The notes under the pieces: generated by a model
The model's database searches: none
What the model saw: the letters and a program-made list of their open reading frames with translations, nothing else
Told to the model about the DNA's origin: nothing
Translations under genes and position numbers: made by a program
Part shown: in pieces, positions 40,548-49,860 of the stretch
How positions within the stretch are numbered: position 1 is the first letter of the stretch
Layout of the letters: every line of letters starts with the position of its first letter
Source of the DNA: Candidatus Thorarchaeota archaeon
Lineage (GTDB): Archaea; Asgardarchaeota; Thorarchaeia; Thorarchaeales; Thorarchaeaceae
Direction of reading: 5' to 3'
Assembly: GCA_011365025.1 (NCBI GenBank)
Contig: RDOF01000015.1
Span: 1 to 64,000 of the forward strand
DNA length: 64,000 bases

Positions 40548-41741
40548 GTGGTTATCTTGCTTGAGGACCTTAACTCACTGATGCAGAAGTATGAAGTGGA
40601 TGCCATATTCGCATACGGTAGTGCCTTTGAAGTCCCAGATATTTTCTGGCTAACTGGGTTCAGATCGCCCGATAGAATAGGAGTCTTTCAACAACAGGGT
40701 AAAACCACTGTTGGCATTACAGGACTAAAAACGTTAGACCGACTAAGGCGCGAGAGCATGATTAAGGACACATATGATGCAACGGATCAGTATATGGAAC
40801 TCATCACTTCTGGAAAAAGACTAACCGATAATCCTGAGTGGTTCTGGGGGAGAATCCTTGGCGAGATATTCGATGGTAAAACCCTTGGAGTACCCGACAG
40901 CCTGCCTGCATTTCTTGTAGTCGCGCTCCAAAAGCTTGGGTACGATGTGAAACCAGTATCAGACTTGTTTCTTGAGGGCCGTGCAACAAAATCTGATCGA
41001 GAACTGGGCCTAATCAGGAAAGCCGGAGATGCGACAATGGGTGCTATCTCCCAGGTCATTGAACTTGTTAAGGAAACTGAGATTGGTCCAAACAAGACCT
41101 TGATGCACAAGGGAACGCCCCTCACAGTCAGTACCATCAAGCTCTCACTTGATCACTTCCTACTTGACCAAGGTGCTGAGTCTGCTGAAGACTCGATTGT
41201 TGCCGTAGGCGAGAAAGGGTTTGACTGGCACTACCTGGGCAATCCAAAGGACAAACTGAAGGCTGAGATGCCAATTATTATTGACGTCTTTCCGAGATTA
41301 AAACGGGAACGGTATATTGCCGACGTGACAAGGACTGCTGTCAAGGGTACGGTATCAAAGAAGCTCAAAGACATGTTCGAGGCTGTTCATGCAGCCCACA
41401 TGGCCTCTGTTGATGCACTCACTGCAGGCGTGCAGATAGATGAAGTAAACATGGCCTGTTACAATACGCTTCAGAAACACGGCTACAAGTCTAGACGCCT
41501 TGATCCTACAACGAAGGACGGGATGACCCACGGTCTTGGGCATGGTATTGGGTTAGACGTACACGAACAGCCTAGTACATATGACCGGGAGGGCCATTTT
41601 GAAGTGGGCCATGTCACTACAATAGAACCCGGGGTCTATTTCGAGGGATTCGGCGGGGTTCGCATAGAGGATGACTATGCTGTTACAACTGGCCGAGCCA
41701 AACACCTCACAAAAGGAATCGACCCATTCCTGTTCCTATGA
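40548..41741 (+). CDS. M24 metallopeptidase (Xaa-Pro aminopeptidase/prolidase-like)
   Basis: A 397-aa pita-bread peptidase. The five metal ligands are visible: Asp in PIIIDVFPRL, Asp in IADVTRTA, His in GLGHGIGLDVHE, Glu in TTIEPGVYF and Glu in VRIEDDYAV. The N-terminal creatinase-like domain (first 150 residues) resembles aminopeptidase P and prolidase, which cut bonds next to proline. GTG start; 52 bases behind the PfkB kinase. Confidence 0.85.
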   Translation: MVILLEDLNSLMQKYEVDAIFAYGSAFEVPDIFWLTGFRSPDRIGVFQQQGKTTVGITGLKTLDRLRRESMIKDTYDATDQYMELITSGKRLTDNPEWFWGRILGEIFDGKTLGVPDSLPAFLVVALQKLGYDVKPVSDLFLEGRATKSDRELGLIRKAGDATMGAISQVIELVKETEIGPNKTLMHKGTPLTVSTIKLSLDHFLLDQGAESAEDSIVAVGEKGFDWHYLGNPKDKLKAEMPIIIDVFPRLKRERYIADVTRTAVKGTVSKKLKDMFEAVHAAHMASVDALTAGVQIDEVNMACYNTLQKHGYKSRRLDPTTKDGMTHGLGHGIGLDVHEQPSTYDREGHFEVGHVTTIEPGVYFEGFGGVRIEDDYAVTTGRAKHLTKGIDPFLFL

Positions 41742-41753
41742 ACTCGGCCTTGG

Positions 41754-42848
41754 CTATTCAATAGACAGTGCGTTATAGGGGCAGACTGAAACGCACATGC
41801 CGCATCCTTCGCAGGCCTCTCGGCTGATCTCAAAGAGATTCTCGGCCTTATCCACTGTAATTGCATGATACACACACGACTTCTCGCATAGACCACAGCG
41901 AGTACATGCATTAAGGTCAACCCTTGGAGGTGGTTTGAGGGATACTCCTTTGGCAAGATATGGGAGTGCTAGCCCGCAAATATCATCAACTGCTTTGTAT
42001 TCGTGGATGTCTAGCCACTCATTGATCTCTTTCGCAATCCTACCGTAGACAGTGTCACCATCAAGGATTGCCGCCGTACAAACCTCAACTGCAGACGCTC
42101 CTGCCATGAAGAATTCGATAGCATCCTTCCCCGTTGTCACTCCGCCAACCCCAATGACAGGTTTGCTTATGGCGCGAGCAATTTCAGCAACGCATCTTAG
42201 GGCTATGGGCTTTATCGCACTCCCACTCATCCAGCCTTCCCCGTATTCACTACCGAGAAATGGCCTACCTGTTTCAATATCGATTCTGAGACAAGGTCCG
42301 TATGTATTAATGGCCACCACACCATCTACGAAGGGTTCCACAGCCTTTGCTACAGATGCTACATCTACTTTGGGACTGATCTTGGCGAAGATTGGAACAT
42401 CAACAGCTTCGCGAAGTGCCTTTGCTATCTCTGCATGTCCGCCCACATAGTGTGTACTGAACTCTATCCCATGCACTCCCTTCTCAACAATTTTGGGTGC
42501 AATTGCAGAGACCTCGTCCGGAGTGTAGCCTACACTAGCTATAAGTGGCAAGCCCGAGCTAAGGGCAATGGCATACTCCTTCTCAAGCCATTGGTCAACT
42601 GGAATCTCGCTCCAGAGCTCGGCATTTAGAATTCCTCGTCTTGACTCCGCTCTTCCACTACCAAGTGCAGACATATTTGGTTTAGGAACATCAGCTGGTT
42701 TGAGGCTAACAGTCTTTGCTACAAGACCTCCTACGCCACCCGCAGCAGCATTCAATAGTGTCATGCCATCTCGGGATGTAGGGCCAGCTGCAGTGAGAAC
42801 AGGGTTCCTGAATTTTAGGCCTGCAACCTCAATCTTTAGGTCTGCCAT
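41754..42848 (-). CDS. Dihydroorotate/dihydropyrimidine dehydrogenase-like flavoprotein with two [4Fe-4S]
   Basis: About 364 aa. An FMN TIM barrel (RNPVLTAAGP at the first strand, FAKISPKV, GVGGVTTGKDAIEFFMAGA at the phosphate-binding strands) is followed by a C-terminal ferredoxin domain with CTRCGLCEKSCVY and CEGCGMCVSVCPYNA. This is the layout of PreA of dihydropyrimidine dehydrogenase. With the amidohydrolase at 37787 it may serve a pyrimidine-type pathway (inference). The ATG at 42848 is preferred; 42875 is open. Confidence 0.82.
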   Translation of the reverse strand: MADLKIEVAGLKFRNPVLTAAGPTSRDGMTLLNAAAGGVGGLVAKTVSLKPADVPKPNMSALGSGRAESRRGILNAELWSEIPVDQWLEKEYAIALSSGLPLIASVGYTPDEVSAIAPKIVEKGVHGIEFSTHYVGGHAEIAKALREAVDVPIFAKISPKVDVASVAKAVEPFVDGVVAINTYGPCLRIDIETGRPFLGSEYGEGWMSGSAIKPIALRCVAEIARAISKPVIGVGGVTTGKDAIEFFMAGASAVEVCTAAILDGDTVYGRIAKEINEWLDIHEYKAVDDICGLALPYLAKGVSLKPPPRVDLNACTRCGLCEKSCVYHAITVDKAENLFEISREACEGCGMCVSVCPYNALSIE

Positions 42849-42902
42849 GCTTTGCTGAAGGCCATTCATCAACATAAGAGTTGCTTGATAGGTCGGAGTG
42901 CA

Positions 42903-43856
42903 TCAGCTCGGGAAATCAACTAGGTTCTCAAAGCCCAGTTTGACAGTATGATCGCTCCATTCTCCAAGTGTTTCATAAGCAAGACTAAGATAGTCGACCT
43001 CGTTTGGGTTGAGTCCCATCTGTGAGCATACAAGCGCATCGAGCTCAAGAAGGTTTCTGCCGCCCCATATCACTCCCATATCTTGATGGATTTTTGGTTT
43101 CGCAACGTTATCAACGGTTTCTGATGTTGAGAAGACCCCCTCAATTATCCCTCTTGTGCTGAAAAGCGAGAGATACACTTTGCTAATATCAATTATATTC
43201 CTACTTAGATAGCAGTCATTCTCACCGTGATATTTCCCTCTCCATGGACTCGGAATCATTCCAAACATGTTCTTCAATGTCAGCGAGACAAATTTTTCAC
43301 TCAGTGACCTCTTTGGCTTGGCTAAACTGAGAAGAGTACCACCTCTCATTTCAAGCAGGCGCTGGGGGACCAAGCTATATAGACTCTTGTTTTGCAGAGG
43401 CCCAAATTTCTTCTCAACCTCATCCTGTACAAGGCTAGGATCACCAAGTCGTCCAGCCCACAGCTCCTCTGAGAGGTTGAGATATTGTACATCGTATCTG
43501 TCTAGTACTTCTTGCATCTTCGAGAAGTTTAGAAACCACTTGTCATTGTCCCTAAATTGCTTCCTTGTCTGCCGCCTTAATTTGGTCAGGAAAGCAGTGT
43601 CACGATGACCTTCAAACTCAAGGAAAAACTGACATCTCCAAACTGCATGGCTTTCCACAATAATTGTCTCTGAATCAATGGCCGATAGAGTCCAATCTAA
43701 TAACTTGCTTTCAGTGAAGGCCATAGATGAAGACCAATTCGGCTTGATAATAACTGGAGGCTTTAGATCAAGCTTGGAGATTATCTGTTTGTACTTCGCC
43801 CTTGAGCCGTCGCTAGTGAATAGAGCTGGACCAAGGGTGATGACATCCCTAGTCAT
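42903..43856 (-). CDS. DUF362-like protein
   Basis: A 317-aa protein similar in outline to DUF362: PPVIIKPNWSSSMAF near residue 34, ETIIVESHAVWR, and late DMGVIWGGRNLLELDALVC with MGLNPNEVDYLSLA. There is no attached ferredoxin domain and the canonical cysteines are absent. Function unknown. It lies between a PreA-like gene and the second AOR, all on the minus strand. Confidence 0.65.
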   Translation of the reverse strand: MTRDVITLGPALFTSDGSRAKYKQIISKLDLKPPVIIKPNWSSSMAFTESKLLDWTLSAIDSETIIVESHAVWRCQFFLEFEGHRDTAFLTKLRRQTRKQFRDNDKWFLNFSKMQEVLDRYDVQYLNLSEELWAGRLGDPSLVQDEVEKKFGPLQNKSLYSLVPQRLLEMRGGTLLSLAKPKRSLSEKFVSLTLKNMFGMIPSPWRGKYHGENDCYLSRNIIDISKVYLSLFSTRGIIEGVFSTSETVDNVAKPKIHQDMGVIWGGRNLLELDALVCSQMGLNPNEVDYLSLAYETLGEWSDHTVKLGFENLVDFPS

Positions 43857-43908
43857 AGTACCTATTCTAAATGACCTATTCTTGGGTCTTTCGAACAGAG
43901 CATTCCTA

Positions 43909-45837
43909 TCATCTGAGCATCTTTCGTTGCTGAAGGTCTTTTGCTACATAGTCCAATCCAAGGTTCAGAAGCTTTTCCTTTCTGGGATAGCCTGTTTCTC
44001 TATCACAGCCTCTGAAGTCATAGTACTCATCAAGCATCTCATCCAAGTCTGGAAGCCCTCCCTTTGAGGGGCCTGTTGGCATTGGATCTTTGAGAAGTCG
44101 TTTTGGCAGAGTTTCCTCTTTTCGAGTAATCCCCAACCTATGATTGTATGCTCTTCGCAGGTGGCTTATTCTCTCTGCAGCCGTGCGAACATACTTCGGA
44201 TCCGCCCAATCCTTCATTCCTGTTAAAGGCGCGATGACATTACTGAAAGTATCAAAGTAAAATACTGGTGGCCACATTGTTCCATACTTGCAAATCACTG
44301 AGCTGTCTACAAGGGCGTAGAGGTCTTCCATGTCCCAGACAAGCTCGCCCTTGTGTTTTGGCGACATTATGTCCAAGATGGCCTCGGTCTTCTCCTCTCC
44401 AAACCGTCGTGTCACAATATCTGGATAACCAAGTTCCTCTAAGCTTGATAGGCTCCTGAGATGGTCTGCTCCGCGCACATTGGTCGCGTAAGTAAGACCG
44501 ATTGATTGATGAGCTCTAGGATCCTGTCCAGATGCTTCCAGACCTTTGACATGGACCGCATACTTCCAAGCATCACCCCCAATCTCCTCCGCTGCGTTAC
44601 GTACTCCTTTGCCAAGCAGTTCGCCAATACCTTCTCGCTTCGCTATCATCTCTACGAGTTGGACCATTGAGTCCACATTTCCCCAAGAGAGGTCAATCCC
44701 CCCAGTGTCCTTTTCTGTAATAATTCCGTGTTCCCAGAGGTCCATTGCAAAGCTAATGCTCTTCCCACAGGATATTGTATCTAGGCCAAGAAGGTCGCAT
44801 CGTGTGCCCATATGAATAACAGAAGCCAAGTCATTATTCATGCAATTGGACCCGAATGCCATGAGCGTCTCGTATTCCGGTCCGCCTGCTGGCCCTCCTG
44901 CAAAAGGCCCATCCTTTATTCGATAGATGTACTTACAGCCTACCGCACAACCATGACATGCCTCCTGTCCAATTCGAAACTTTGCTGCTATAGCCTCGGG
45001 CCCGATATCATCGGCGTCCTCGTAGAAGCCGGTCCAATGGTTTTTCGTTGGAAGCCGACCAATTTCATTGATTATGGCAACAAGGTCGGTCGTTCCATAG
45101 CGTCGTAGGGATGCTAGTGACTCTGTCCAAAGCGGGTCGTTCAGTTTCTCCATCTCGACCGCATTTGCCTCAAGATACTTCTCCATGTCATGAGCTTCAA
45201 GACCAAGGGCGCCGGTAGCAGCAATGCCTTTCACGTTCTTTGACCCCAGAACGGCACCAATCCCAGTACGCCCTGCAGCGCGGTAATAGTCGACAATTAT
45301 ACAAGAATAGAGAACTTGGCTCTCTCCAGCTGGACCAATGACAGCAGTTTCTATCTCAGGATTCTTGTGCTCTTCTCTAATCATGTCAGTGGTTTCAGCA
45401 GTTTCTCTCCCCCATAGATCACTTGCATCCAGTAACTCAGCGTTTCCATCTCTAAGAAATAGATAGACCGGTTTCGGAGACCGCCCGTTGAAGATGATGA
45501 AATCAAAACCAGCGTATTTCATCTCAGGCCCAAAGAACCCTCCAGCATGGCTTTCCGCCCACACACCTGTAAGTGGCGACTTGGAGGAGAACATGAACCT
45601 TCCCGACGGCGAGAACATCACTCCGGTGAGCGGCCCAGTTCCCGCAATCACGATATTTTCTGGGGAGAAGGGCTTTGTTTCAGGGCCTGTTCGGTCCCAC
45701 ATAATCTTGGCCGCAACTCCGCTTCCGCCAAGGTATAGTCTTGCCCATTCTTCCTCCATCTCACGTTTCATGATTTTCCCTTTGGTGAGGTCAATGTCTA
45801 GATAGTATCCTGCATAGCCTTTGTATGGAAATGTCAT
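43909..45837 (-). CDS. Tungsten-type aldehyde ferredoxin oxidoreductase, copy 2
   Basis: A 642-aa AOR paralogue: WAESHAGGFFGPEMK near residue 93, GRTGIGAVLGSKNVKG, complete cluster motif ACHGCAVGC plus the distal Cys in SVICKYGT, and DPRAHQSIGLTYA with VRGADHL for the second pterin. Unlike copy 1 it keeps all four cluster cysteines. It overlaps its own four-cluster ferredoxin by 4 bases. Two divergent AORs in one window point to different aldehyde substrates. Confidence 0.93.
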   Translation of the reverse strand: MTFPYKGYAGYYLDIDLTKGKIMKREMEEEWARLYLGGSGVAAKIMWDRTGPETKPFSPENIVIAGTGPLTGVMFSPSGRFMFSSKSPLTGVWAESHAGGFFGPEMKYAGFDFIIFNGRSPKPVYLFLRDGNAELLDASDLWGRETAETTDMIREEHKNPEIETAVIGPAGESQVLYSCIIVDYYRAAGRTGIGAVLGSKNVKGIAATGALGLEAHDMEKYLEANAVEMEKLNDPLWTESLASLRRYGTTDLVAIINEIGRLPTKNHWTGFYEDADDIGPEAIAAKFRIGQEACHGCAVGCKYIYRIKDGPFAGGPAGGPEYETLMAFGSNCMNNDLASVIHMGTRCDLLGLDTISCGKSISFAMDLWEHGIITEKDTGGIDLSWGNVDSMVQLVEMIAKREGIGELLGKGVRNAAEEIGGDAWKYAVHVKGLEASGQDPRAHQSIGLTYATNVRGADHLRSLSSLEELGYPDIVTRRFGEEKTEAILDIMSPKHKGELVWDMEDLYALVDSSVICKYGTMWPPVFYFDTFSNVIAPLTGMKDWADPKYVRTAAERISHLRRAYNHRLGITRKEETLPKRLLKDPMPTGPSKGGLPDLDEMLDEYYDFRGCDRETGYPRKEKLLNLGLDYVAKDLQQRKMLR

Positions 45838-46325
45838 TCTTCAGCCTCCGCTAGATTCACTTCAAAAAATGGAGATAGCACTTCAACACCCTTTGATCTC
45901 TCCAAACGCCCCTTTGGACCGGATTCAACAAAGGTGATGGCTCCGTAGTCGCAGGCCTTGACGCAGGCAGGATCGCCGCCACAAAGGTCGCACTTTATGG
46001 CCTTCCTCGAACGCGGGTCAATTTCTATGCCACCATAGATACAGGCTGTGACACAGTTCTGACATCCTATGCACGTGTCATCATTGACATAGAGTGCTCC
46101 ATATTCATTTCTTTGAATTGCTCCATTTGGACAAGCCTGTTCACAGAGGGGTGTTTCACATTGAAGGCAAACCACAGGCACGACAAGATCTCTCTTCTCC
46201 TCCTTTATGACCTGTATTCTCGCTCTTCTGGGATTGAAAGTGCCAGTATGGCTAATAGAGCAAGCGAGTTCACAGTTTCTACAGCCTGTGCATTTTTCTA
46301 TATCAATTGCAAGAATCTTTGTCAA
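45834..46325 (-). CDS. Four-cluster ferredoxin, partner of AOR copy 2
   Basis: A 163-aa polyferredoxin with four motifs: CTGCRNCELAC, CLQCETPLCEQACP, CIGCQNCVTAC and CDLCGGDPACVKAC. All cluster ligands appear intact, unlike the paralogue at 37292. Electron carrier of the adjacent AOR, with a stop/start overlap indicating coupled translation. Confidence 0.92.
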   Translation of the reverse strand: MTKILAIDIEKCTGCRNCELACSISHTGTFNPRRARIQVIKEEKRDLVVPVVCLQCETPLCEQACPNGAIQRNEYGALYVNDDTCIGCQNCVTACIYGGIEIDPRSRKAIKCDLCGGDPACVKACDYGAITFVESGPKGRLERSKGVEVLSPFFEVNLAEAEE

Positions 46326-46468
46326 GTCCTTGACCTCTCCATGGGCGTGAGTGACCTCTTTACCGAATCCATTTGAACCTTTAAGTCATTACCATCCTGC
46401 CATATACTTCGGCATCTTTAGTCACTTCATGGTTAGGATGATTCCCCCATTGCGAAGGAAATACTTGG

Positions 46469-46500
46469 ATATAAAAGAAAGCTTAGCGAGCACTGCTCGC
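46469..46500 (+). promoter_or_regulatory. TATA box followed by a 6-bp hairpin before a histidine kinase
   Basis: GATATAAAA at 46469-46477 is a good archaeal TATA box. Nine bases later GCGAGC-ACT-GCTCGC (46486-46500) forms a perfect 6-bp inverted repeat that would overlap the predicted transcription start. It lies about 105 bases before the kinase start, inside a 279-base gap with no convincing gene. Confidence 0.35.
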
Positions 46501-46603
46501 CTGTATTGGCCTTTGATGGAGGACCATGACCTTCCTCTTATGAACCCTTATTAGGCCATATTAGCAAGCAACGCCATAGTTAACACACAGAATTGAGTAC
46601 TAA

Positions 46604-48385
46604 ATGAAGCAAGACCGAGCGCGATTCCGTGAAATCGCTGAAAACATGCCATTAGCTGTCCTTGAGTTTGGAGTTGGCTTCACTCTTAGCTATGCAAATC
46701 GAAAAGCCCTCGATCTACTTCAATTCGATGAAAGCGATTTAGAAAAGGAGATACCTGTTTACGATCTTGTCGCTCCAGAGCAGGCCGACCTTGTCCGAGA
46801 AGGACTGAAGCAATTGGCAAAAGGACAGGAACCCACCTCAATTAGCCTTAGGATTGTTCGCAAGGATAGTGCTCAAATTCCCGCGCAAGTCTACACGGAA
46901 CGAATTCTCTCAAATGGCACACTTGAAGGTTTTCTCGTATACCTTGTCGATTTGTCCAGAAGAGCTGCCATTGAGGATAAGATGCATGAGCGGCGGAGTC
47001 TCCTTGAGTTTACAGTTGAGCATTCTGGGTTTACCGGAATCATGATAATTGACAATCAATTCACGGTGGAGTATGTCAATGACAAATTATGCGATATCGT
47101 CGGGCGAAGACGTTCAGAGCTGCTAGGCCAAGACTTTCGTCAGTTCCTTCACCATGAAAGCGCCGTGCTTGTAGCTGAACGGTACAAGCTCCGGCAGGCC
47201 GGAAAAAAAGTCCCTCCAAGCTATGAATTCAAGATATTGCTACCTGATGACTCAGCGCGAGACTTGGCCGTCTATGCCAGCACGCTAATCGCAGAAGATG
47301 GGTCGATGAAATCGGTGGCCCAGCTGATGGATGTTACAGAGGAAAAAGCGCAGCGTCATCAACTCGAGGAGAGTGAGCGTCGTTGGAGGACACTTGTTGA
47401 AACCATGACAGCTGGTCTGGGACTAGATGATGAAACGGGACACATCACCTATGCAAACAAGGCGCTCTATGATATGGTGGAATATGAAGAACAAGAGCTG
47501 GTGGGCTTGCCAAGCCACAAGATTATCTCTGGAATCACGGATGAACAGCAAGAGCACCGCTTAGCTGCGAGAAAAGCTGGCGAAATTGAGCATTATGAAG
47601 CCAATCTAGTGACCAAGTCGGGGAAACTAATCCCCACGATGGTTTCAGCGACTCCCATTTTTGGCCCCAATGGCAGGTACATGGGTAGTTTCGGTATCTT
47701 TAGCGATGTTTCTGACCTCAAAACCGCAGAGAATGAAGTGCGCTTTCTCCTTGACCTCCTACTCCATGACATAGGCAATCAACTTCAGTTGATTCTTGCA
47801 GGCGGGGATTTGATTTGCGATGGCTGTGATTCTGAGGAGATTCAAAAAGCAAAGCAGTACGTACTGGATGGCGCGGTAAGAAGCATAGAGCTCATTTCAA
47901 AAGTTCGAAGGGCGGAAGAAGCGAAGAGTGAACCCCTTGGTCCTGTTGATCTAATAGAAGTACTTCAACATGAGATTGAGAATATTGCAAAGCAGTATGA
48001 AGTCAACATGGAACTACATCGTATTCCTGAAAGCATGCTTGTCTACGCTGACAGTGCTCTATCTCAGCTCCTATGGAACATAATGGAGAACGGTGTAAAG
48101 CACAATCCTAGGAAAGTTAAGACCCTATGGATTGCAGGGCATGACCTCGGCGACCGGTTTCTGCTTGCATTTGCGGATGATGGCCCTGGACTGAACCACA
48201 GCAAGAAGGAGCGATTGTTCGATGCAGGTCGCCGCTTTGGTGGTGTGGGATTGCATCTGGTTCGACGATTGGCAGAGAAGTATGGGGCAAACCTGAAGGT
48301 TCAGGACAGAATAGAAGGGCACCCTGAGACCGGCCTGAAGGTGAGTGTTGAGTTTAGGGTGGCAAAACCAGAATCTGCTGAATAG
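46604..48385 (+). CDS. PAS-domain sensor histidine kinase
   Basis: A 593-aa soluble kinase with three PAS domains (about residues 7-125, 130-255 and 260-385), a degenerate H-box in FLLDLLLHDIGNQLQLIL near residue 390, and an HATPase domain with N-box NIMENGVKHN, G1 DDGPGL and G2 GGVGLHLV. No membrane segment and no receiver domain are present, so signals are sensed in the cytoplasm and the partner is elsewhere. No clear ribosome binding site precedes the ATG. Confidence 0.88.
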   Translation: MKQDRARFREIAENMPLAVLEFGVGFTLSYANRKALDLLQFDESDLEKEIPVYDLVAPEQADLVREGLKQLAKGQEPTSISLRIVRKDSAQIPAQVYTERILSNGTLEGFLVYLVDLSRRAAIEDKMHERRSLLEFTVEHSGFTGIMIIDNQFTVEYVNDKLCDIVGRRRSELLGQDFRQFLHHESAVLVAERYKLRQAGKKVPPSYEFKILLPDDSARDLAVYASTLIAEDGSMKSVAQLMDVTEEKAQRHQLEESERRWRTLVETMTAGLGLDDETGHITYANKALYDMVEYEEQELVGLPSHKIISGITDEQQEHRLAARKAGEIEHYEANLVTKSGKLIPTMVSATPIFGPNGRYMGSFGIFSDVSDLKTAENEVRFLLDLLLHDIGNQLQLILAGGDLICDGCDSEEIQKAKQYVLDGAVRSIELISKVRRAEEAKSEPLGPVDLIEVLQHEIENIAKQYEVNMELHRIPESMLVYADSALSQLLWNIMENGVKHNPRKVKTLWIAGHDLGDRFLLAFADDGPGLNHSKKERLFDAGRRFGGVGLHLVRRLAEKYGANLKVQDRIEGHPETGLKVSVEFRVAKPESAE

Positions 48386-48449
48386 AACCCCACTACCGCA
48401 ATCATTATGTCGTTGATGAACATGTGCTGCTTTGGCAGAGGCGGCAATA

Positions 48450-49847
48450 ATGAGCGTTCCAAAATCGATTCTTATCGAAAATGGGTATGTAATCACCCTT
48501 GACCCGAAAAGGCGAATCATCCAGAAGGGGTCAGTCTTCATCGAAGACAAGCGAATTGTCGAGGTTGGCAAGGCTGGCTCTCTGAGCAATAGGAGCGCAG
48601 AACTTGTTCTTGATGCAAAGGGCATGATTGTCATGCCGGGTTTCATCGATACACACGTTCATCTTGCGCAGGCCCTTATTCGCGGGTGTGCCGATGACGT
48701 TTCACTCGTTGACTGGCTCAAGAAGTATGTTTGGGTGCTTCAGGGCAACTTCGAAGGGATGGACGGTAAGGTTTCCGCTGATTTATGCATGGCAGAGATG
48801 ATACGAACAGGGACCACCTCATTCATCGAATGCATGATCCATTCGAGATATGGCTTCGATAACATTGCAGAAGCAGTAGAGGACGTTGGCATGAGAGCTG
48901 CCCTTTCAAAAATCATCATGGATTCTACTGGCTATGCCGATAGTGCGGATATCATGTATCCCGGAATGGTTGAGGACCGCGAAGCCTGCCTTGATGAAAC
49001 AGATCACATGCATAGAAGATGGCATGGAAAGGCAGATGGGCGGCTTGAGGTCTGGTATGGACTTCGTTCGCTTGGAGCTGTTACACCCGACCTATTCAAG
49101 GAAGTCGTAAGGCTTTCAGATGAAAAAAACACACACATGACCATGCACCTTGGCGAAGTAGTCAATGATGTACGCTACGTGCGCGACAACTTCAACCAGA
49201 CTCTCACTGAGTTTGCTGAGGAAATGGGTCTTCTAACTCCACGAATGGTCTTTGCTCATGGGGTTCATTTCGACGATAATGACCTGAAGCGTCTAGCTAA
49301 GTATCGTGCAAATGTTGCGCACTGTCCATCCAGCAATATGAAGTTGGCTTCCGGATTTGCAAGAGTCCCCAATATGCTGCAGGCTGGAGTTCCAGTTTCA
49401 ATTGCATGTGATGGGGGTCCAAGTAACAACACATACGACATGGTCCGTGAAATGAGACTGGCAGCTCTGATTCACAAGGCAAAGGTCTCAGATCCACTTG
49501 TAGTACCGGCCGAAGCCGCTATTGAGATGGCCACGCTTGGGGGCGCCGTTGCTATGGGAATCGAGGACAAAGTGGGGTCTCTTGAGCCGGGCAAGTTTGC
49601 TGATGTTATTCTAGTCAATATGAGGGAGATTGGTTTGACTCCAAATTCAAATCCTGTGTCAAATCTTGTCTATGCTGGTACTGGTCATGCGGTTGATACC
49701 GTCATTGTAAACGGACGTCCATTGATGAGGGGGAAGAAACTACTGACACTCAATGAGGAACATGTCATAGACCAAGCCATAGAGCATAGTCATGCCCTTC
49801 TTGATAGGTCTGGCATTGACATTCGACCCAAGTGGCTGGTTGAATAA
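48450..49847 (+). CDS. Amidohydrolase, SAH/MTA deaminase-like (TrzA/AtzA group)
   Basis: A 465-aa metal-dependent deaminase. Ligands: FIDTHVHLAQ near residue 70, His in MTMHLGEVV, FAHGVHF, and Asp in ACDGGPSNN. These match 5'-methylthioadenosine/S-adenosylhomocysteine deaminases, with chlorohydrolases as relatives. The reaction would recycle SAH made by the many SAM enzymes here (inference). GAGG lies 10 bases before ATG 48450; TTG 48432 is also open. Confidence 0.85.
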   Translation: MSVPKSILIENGYVITLDPKRRIIQKGSVFIEDKRIVEVGKAGSLSNRSAELVLDAKGMIVMPGFIDTHVHLAQALIRGCADDVSLVDWLKKYVWVLQGNFEGMDGKVSADLCMAEMIRTGTTSFIECMIHSRYGFDNIAEAVEDVGMRAALSKIIMDSTGYADSADIMYPGMVEDREACLDETDHMHRRWHGKADGRLEVWYGLRSLGAVTPDLFKEVVRLSDEKNTHMTMHLGEVVNDVRYVRDNFNQTLTEFAEEMGLLTPRMVFAHGVHFDDNDLKRLAKYRANVAHCPSSNMKLASGFARVPNMLQAGVPVSIACDGGPSNNTYDMVREMRLAALIHKAKVSDPLVVPAEAAIEMATLGGAVAMGIEDKVGSLEPGKFADVILVNMREIGLTPNSNPVSNLVYAGTGHAVDTVIVNGRPLMRGKKLLTLNEEHVIDQAIEHSHALLDRSGIDIRPKWLVE

Positions 49848-49860
49848 TGGGGCTCAATCT

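Noticed and set aside
46351..46554. 67-codon plus-strand frame before the histidine kinase
   Set aside because: No ribosome binding site, unconvincing residue composition, and it spans the likely TATA box and hairpin.
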